Below are positions 61,001-64,000 of a stretch of 64,000 nucleotides of DNA, piece by piece (the stretch's first letter is position 1; each line of letters begins with the position of its first letter). Position numbers and translations under genes: made by a program. Source of the DNA: Nocardia macrotermitis (GTDB taxonomy: Bacteria > Actinomycetota > Actinomycetes > Mycobacteriales > Mycobacteriaceae); NCBI RefSeq assembly GCF_009604405.1, contig NZ_WEGK01000015.1, positions 123,141 to 187,140 on the forward strand, read 5' to 3'. Below the pieces are notes generated by a model that ran no database searches, was not told where the DNA came from, and worked only from the letters and a program-made list of their open reading frames with translations.

Positions 61001-62151
61001 TCCTCGGGGAGAGACGGTTCCGTGGACGAATCAACTCTATGGGCCGACCTGCCAGGCATCCGACCACGAATCCGCGTGACCACATCATCGATGATCGACG
61101 CGGCTCTGTGATTGTCCCGCAACAGGATCCGCCGCTCGGGCCGGGTCTCGAGATCGGTGAGGAACTGCGGGTCCGCGCCACGGAAGGTATAGACAGCCTG
61201 ATCGGGATCCCCGGCGATCACGGCGGTCGCACCTCCGCCCCCGATGACGCGAACCAATTGCGCCGCAAGCGGATCCAGATGCTGGGCATCATCGACGAGC
61301 AAGCAGTGGATGCGGCTGCGTTCGGCGTCGAGCAGACCGGGTTCCAGCACGAACGCGTCCAGGGCCGCGCCGACCAGTTCCGCGGCATCCAACGCGGGCG
61401 CACTCGCCTCCGGGGCCTCGATGCCGACCGACCAGCGCAGCAGCATGGCCTGCTCGTATCGTTCGGCGAAACGTCCGGCGGCGACCCATTCGGGACGGTC
61501 GTGTAGGCGGCCCAGGTCGATCAGATCCTCGGGGCCCAGGCCGCGTTCGGTGGCGCGCAGCATCAGATCGCGCAGTTGCTCGGCGAAGCCGAGGGTGCCC
61601 AGCGCGGGATGCAGGCGCTGCGGCCACAGCTCCATCGCGCCGCCGTACGGACCGCCGGGCCCGGCCTGGATGTCCTCGAGTTCACCGCGCAGCATCTCGC
61701 GCAGTACGACGTCCTGTTCCGCGCCGGTCAGCAGCCGGGGCGGCGGATTGCCGTTCGCCTCGGCCTGCATTCGCACGATCGCGAAGGCGTACGAGTGCAC
61801 GGTGCGCACCAGCGGCTCGCGCATCGCCCCCGGCACCCCGCCGACGTCCGCCACGACGGCGGCGGCGACCTGCCGGGTGATGGCATTGCGCGCCCGCAGC
61901 GCGGCCTGTTTCGAATGGGTCAGCAGCAGGATCGACTCCGGATCCGCACCCGAGACGATCCGATCCACCGCGATGTCGACCAGCAGCGAGGTCTTGCCCG
62001 TGCCCGGCCCGCCCAGCACCTGCCAGGGCCGCCACCCCGGATCCGCACCCGCACCCCCCGCGAACAGCATCCGGACATCGGCGCCCCATTCCCGCGGGCG
62101 GGGAGCCGTCTCGCCGCGGCGCACCAATCGCACCGCGCCATCCGATCGCAT
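58060..62151 (-). CDS. adnA: Helicase-nuclease AdnA with pentapeptide-repeat insertion
   Basis: 1363 residues from ATG 62151 (GTG 62154 is adjacent); longer frames upstream lack similarity. The N-terminal motor has WQVLGGPGTGKTSLLVDIAV (Walker A) and CLLVDDAQHLDPLAAQLVRV (DDAQ at motif II). The C-terminal nuclease has RVDRVERDALGRFVIVDVKT, and the tail DGCRHCTVAGSCP supplies three of the Cys of a possible iron-sulfur cluster. It is about 300 residues longer than mycobacterial AdnA (from memory). A disordered insertion at residues about 565-750 holds 27 pentapeptide units (REAPD type) coded by a 15-bp tandem repeat. Confidence 0.93.
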   Translation of the reverse strand: MRSDGAVRLVRRGETAPRPREWGADVRMLFAGGAGADPGWRPWQVLGGPGTGKTSLLVDIAVDRIVSGADPESILLLTHSKQAALRARNAITRQVAAAVVADVGGVPGAMREPLVRTVHSYAFAIVRMQAEANGNPPPRLLTGAEQDVVLREMLRGELEDIQAGPGGPYGGAMELWPQRLHPALGTLGFAEQLRDLMLRATERGLGPEDLIDLGRLHDRPEWVAAGRFAERYEQAMLLRWSVGIEAPEASAPALDAAELVGAALDAFVLEPGLLDAERSRIHCLLVDDAQHLDPLAAQLVRVIGGGGATAVIAGDPDQAVYTFRGADPQFLTDLETRPERRILLRDNHRAASIIDDVVTRIRGRMPGRSAHRVDSSTEPSLPEENSSDRFDVADFEYEDVAGLGYLESGIDPSTVELTEPNFAVQVLTTPAKEAALIADHLRRAHLTDGVPWSRMAVVVRSVPLSLAPLRRALLAAGVPVLQPKPDVPLARRRGAGWMLLSLRALLAAARERPDLFTEDDALDLLTGPLGGADQISLRRLRRGIRRTILERTRRQDPTDPWAAAGEPRDQSMEMREGPDRGDSPAAPETYPDTSRSAGDSPAPHREAPHREAPHREAPHREVLDREAPDREAPDREAPDREAPDREAPDREAPDREAPDREAPDREAPDREAPDREAPDREAPDREAPDREAPDREAPDREAPDREAPDREALDREALDREAPDREALDREAQDREAPDRDRPSRRGKPLGDSGDLEFDDDTLDSERFADLDRSSAQVLRELITGTGDTAILERLTDVESAPLRRVLTAVRRADKAMRRGAGLEDVLWALWTASRLERRWVGQSERGGAGAMQADRDLDAAVGLFDAAAAYVDRLPRATLEGFVEYLEQQEIPQDSAPPTESGGAVAIVSAHTAAGREWDVVAVAGVQEGIWPNLRPRGTLLGVEDLVDLLAGVGFPGEQLSRSAPILAEERRLLLLACSRARRSLLVTAVESVSGDRDLVPSRFLAELDATAGSGEPGRIPPPVDPGRALVMQALIAELRTVACDPEDTPQRRHRAARQLARLARARVRGAHPDEWYGTADLSSQLPLWGQDEGPVALSPSTVELLSTCPLRWALERHGGNDGENPYAVKGNLVHTLVQALAGHVAEAEVKAALVRAWKAVDPTSDDDGPHSWHSRLDLHRTEEMLDTFLAWLRNTRAELTQLGVEVPVDCVLPARTADEYPVRIRGRVDRVERDALGRFVIVDVKTGKTPISKQAAQDHAQLATYQVAAAAGALDDTGADPQPGGARLVYVAKPSAKEGAAQRLQAALDDESIQQWRDTIHDAAAATRGPSYLAVRNDGCRHCTVAGSCPVQDAGRQVTEE
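59941..60345. repeat. 15-bp minisatellite inside adnA (27 units)
   Basis: Twenty-seven head-to-tail 15-bp units; the plus-strand consensus is GGCCTCCCGATCCGG. Units at 60091-60270 (12 copies) are identical; the left units (CTTCCCGATCTGG type) and right units (CTCTCGATGCGG type) are diverged. In adnA each unit reads Pro-Asp-Arg-Glu-Ala. No indel breaks the frame across the array, which suggests selection on reading frame. Confidence 0.95.
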
Positions 62152-62984
62152 CACGTTCGCTATTTCAACAGACGGGGCCGACAGAAATAATTCCGATACA
62201 GCAAATCCCCAGGTCCACCGAGGGTTATTCGTCCCGTGATCGGCCTCGGCAGCCGACCGCCGGTATCGACGGCACGAATTCGCCGGGCCGTCGTCGACCC
62301 TGCTCGCAGCACGCGGCAACAGCGGGAATCCCGTCCCGCAACCCCCGGATCCGCAACTGCCCGACAGTGCGCATCCGGCGACCGCCCGGGTTCCCCGCCG
62401 CCGCCGAACTGTGATTCGCACCCGCTCCCCGAGCAACCCTCCGGCGCGCGGCCACCCGAAACCGCGGCACAACTCGCGACGCACTCCGCACCATCGTTCG
62501 ACGGGCTCTGTCACGAACTCCGGGTATCAAGTCTGAATCGACGTCCCGGACGGACGCGCGCCCATTTTCCCCGCACCAACGGCGTCCGCGCAGCGGACCC
62601 GGTTCCTCTGTCGCACATTCGGTGGTTGCGCCTATTCCCGGCAGTCCACTCGGACGGGCATCACACCGGTGGTGCTCGAAACGACAGGGTGAGGACCCGG
62701 GGGGCCGTACTGTGACCACCGAATATGTACAAGAGCCGTTCGATGATCCGAGCCGCCCCAACGGTCGAACGCGCGAAATACTCGGTGCAACAAGCACAGT
62801 GGCCGGGCACCGGACAACGCAGCCGATACGAGACTCCCCGGTCACGTGATGTGCCCCGCGGAATCTGTCGGTGGGAGTGGGCACAATGGGGCGGTGTTCA
62901 CGTCGCGGGTTGATCGCATCGGTATCGGTTGGCGGGGTTCGGTCGGGTCGGCGGCCGCCGGGGCTCCGGAGCCGGGGTGCTGAC
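62152..62984. other. 833-bp region upstream of adnA without a supported gene
   Basis: Open frames exist on both strands but none shows family similarity, and their composition is Arg/Pro-rich as expected for chance frames. The region must contain the adnA promoter and that of the divergent alkyltransferase-like gene. No ribosome site precedes a good frame. Confidence 0.5.
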
Positions 62985-63284
62985 GTGGCGACCACCGATG
63001 CGCAGATCGAGCGGGTGCGTGAGCTGGTCGCGGCGATTCCGGCGGGGCGGGTGAGTACCTACGGTGATATCGCGGCCGCGGCCGGGTTGTCCACGCCGCG
63101 CACGGTCGGGTGGATCATGCGCACCGACGCCGCCGACCTGCCCTGGCATCGGGTGCTGCGGGCCGACGGGTCGCCCGCGCCGCATCTGGCGCACAAGCAG
63201 TTGGCGAAGCTCGCGCTGGAGGGCTGCCCGATCCGCGGCGACCGGGTCGATCTGTCCGCCGCACGACACCGATTCCCGGACTGA
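62985..63284 (+). CDS. Alkyltransferase-like (ATL) protein
   Basis: 99 residues from GTG 62985. It belongs to the MGMT DNA-binding domain family: LVAAIPAGRVSTYGDIAAAA, the recognition-helix region STPRTVGWIMRTDAADLPWH and RVLRADGSPAPHLAHKQLAK. The MGMT active-site motif PCHRV is PWHRV here, so the acceptor Cys is replaced by Trp. ATL proteins bind O6-alkylguanine and call in nucleotide excision repair instead of removing the alkyl group. It corresponds to Rv3204. Confidence 0.92.
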   Translation: MATTDAQIERVRELVAAIPAGRVSTYGDIAAAAGLSTPRTVGWIMRTDAADLPWHRVLRADGSPAPHLAHKQLAKLALEGCPIRGDRVDLSAARHRFPD

Positions 63285-63369
63285 GACCCGCACGACGAGA
63301 CGCGCCCGGAGACCTCGCGAACCGGGCGAATCCGTGCGCCCACCGGGGTGCGGCGGCTACCGTGGACGC

Positions 63370-64000
63370 ATGTCCACCCGTCTGGCGTGCGTGGTTTTCG
63401 ATGCGACTCGGCCGCGTCGGATGGCCCGGTTCTGGGCCGAATTGCTCGATTGGGAGGTCGCCGTCGATCGGCCCGGCGCGGTCGAGGTGGCCGCACCCGA
63501 TCCGGACGCGCTCGATGTCGCGCTGAGCTTCCGGCCCGCGCGCACGCCCAAGTCCGGGAAGAACCGCATCCACCTCGATCTGTCCAGCCGTTCGCTGGAT
63601 CATCAAGGGGTGCAGGTGGATCGGGCGTTGTCGCTGGGCGCTCGCCGGGTCGACATCGGACAGGGCGCGGTGCCCTGGGTGGTCCTGGCCGATCCGGAGG
63701 ACAACGAATTCTGCGTGCTGGAACCGCGCGAGCAGTACACCGACACCGGTTCGGTCGCCGCCATCGTCGTGGACGCCACGGACCCGTCCCGCCTGGCCGC
63801 GTTCTGGTCGACCGCCTCGGGCTGGCCCATCACCCACGAACAAACCCGCTACGCCGGCATCCGCTCGGCCACCGGCCAGGGCCCCTGGCTGGAATTCCTA
63901 CGGGCACAACACAACCCGCAAAACCCCGGCCACCTACACCTGGACCTGATCCCCTACCCCACCGACGACCCGACCCACGAAATAGCACGCCTGTGCGCCG
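63370..64000 (+). CDS. VOC/glyoxalase-family protein, two modules (partial)
   Basis: 210 residues are present before the window ends; the frame is open. It starts at ATG 63370. Two glyoxalase-like modules are visible: the first with CVVFDATRPRRMARFWAELL, KNRIHLDLSS and DPEDNEFCVLEPRE; the second begins VAAIVVDATDPSRLAAFWST, then LEFLRAQHNPQNPGHLHLDL. The His and Glu residues of each module could bind a metal. This is the actinobacterial DUF/VOC type that often serves as a detoxification or antibiotic-binding protein; the substrate is unknown. Confidence 0.85.
   Translation, partial: MSTRLACVVFDATRPRRMARFWAELLDWEVAVDRPGAVEVAAPDPDALDVALSFRPARTPKSGKNRIHLDLSSRSLDHQGVQVDRALSLGARRVDIGQGAVPWVVLADPEDNEFCVLEPREQYTDTGSVAAIVVDATDPSRLAAFWSTASGWPITHEQTRYAGIRSATGQGPWLEFLRAQHNPQNPGHLHLDLIPYPTDDPTHEIARLCA

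Noticed and set aside
62225..62995. 256-codon minus-strand frame upstream of adnA
   Set aside because: No ribosome site, no family pattern, and high Arg/Pro content typical of chance frames in GC-rich DNA.

Overview
The window is high-GC actinobacterial DNA with frequent GTG starts, tight gene packing and short Shine-Dalgarno sites. It fits a Nocardia-like member of the Mycobacteriales. From about 33.8 kb to the right end, the gene set and order follow (from memory of family order) the Mycobacterium tuberculosis Rv3193c-Rv3204 neighbourhood: UPF0182 protein, PDZ/Lon-like protease, DUF2342 protein, ThiF/TOMM-like protein, ABC1 kinase, WhiB7, UvrD2, mycoredoxin, NudC, a TrkA-N potassium channel, AdnB, AdnA and an alkyltransferase-like protein. 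Genus is an inference; no rRNA or plasmid signals were seen.

The left part (1-24.4 kb) is accessory. It holds a truncated quinone oxidoreductase, a LysR regulator with a textbook LysR box in front of a decarboxylase-like gene, and a Fic AMP-transferase whose Shine-Dalgarno overlaps an AT-rich 33-bp palindrome. Next come a flavohaemoglobin remnant, a sodium/solute symporter with a small membrane partner, and a translationally coupled operon of pyruvoyl arginine decarboxylase, acetyltransferase-like protein and diguanylate cyclase. Further genes are a MarR regulator, a methyltransferase next to a PAS-GGDEF cyclase, a TRIC-type channel, two orphan substrate-binding lipoproteins, a TetR regulator, a secreted CBM-like protein and a ketosteroid-dehydrogenase-like flavoprotein. 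A fragment of CTP synthase lies beside a 61-bp tandem duplication.

The middle (24.4-33.8 kb) carries purine catabolism: xdhA, xdhB and xdhC on the minus strand, divergent from an NCS2 xanthine/uracil permease, with several palindromes in the shared 539-bp control region. A sterol desaturase-like gene, an initiator tRNA gene and a resuscitation-promoting-factor gene follow. The rpf gene is preceded by one perfect and one near-perfect CRP-type site and a structured leader.

The right part (33.8-64 kb) is the conserved stress and DNA-repair block. An esterase, two tandem small secreted Cys-pair peptides and a TetR/SDR pair are embedded in it. Its most informative features are the whiB7 leader (WhiB7-type promoter, 106-codon upstream ORF ending in rare Arg codons, three hairpins, the last a terminator) and AdnA, which carries an in-frame array of 27 pentapeptide units encoded by a 15-bp minisatellite. 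UvrD2 and AdnAB act in DNA unwinding and end processing. Mycoredoxin and NudC act in thiol/NAD redox, and WhiB7 in ribosome-antibiotic response.
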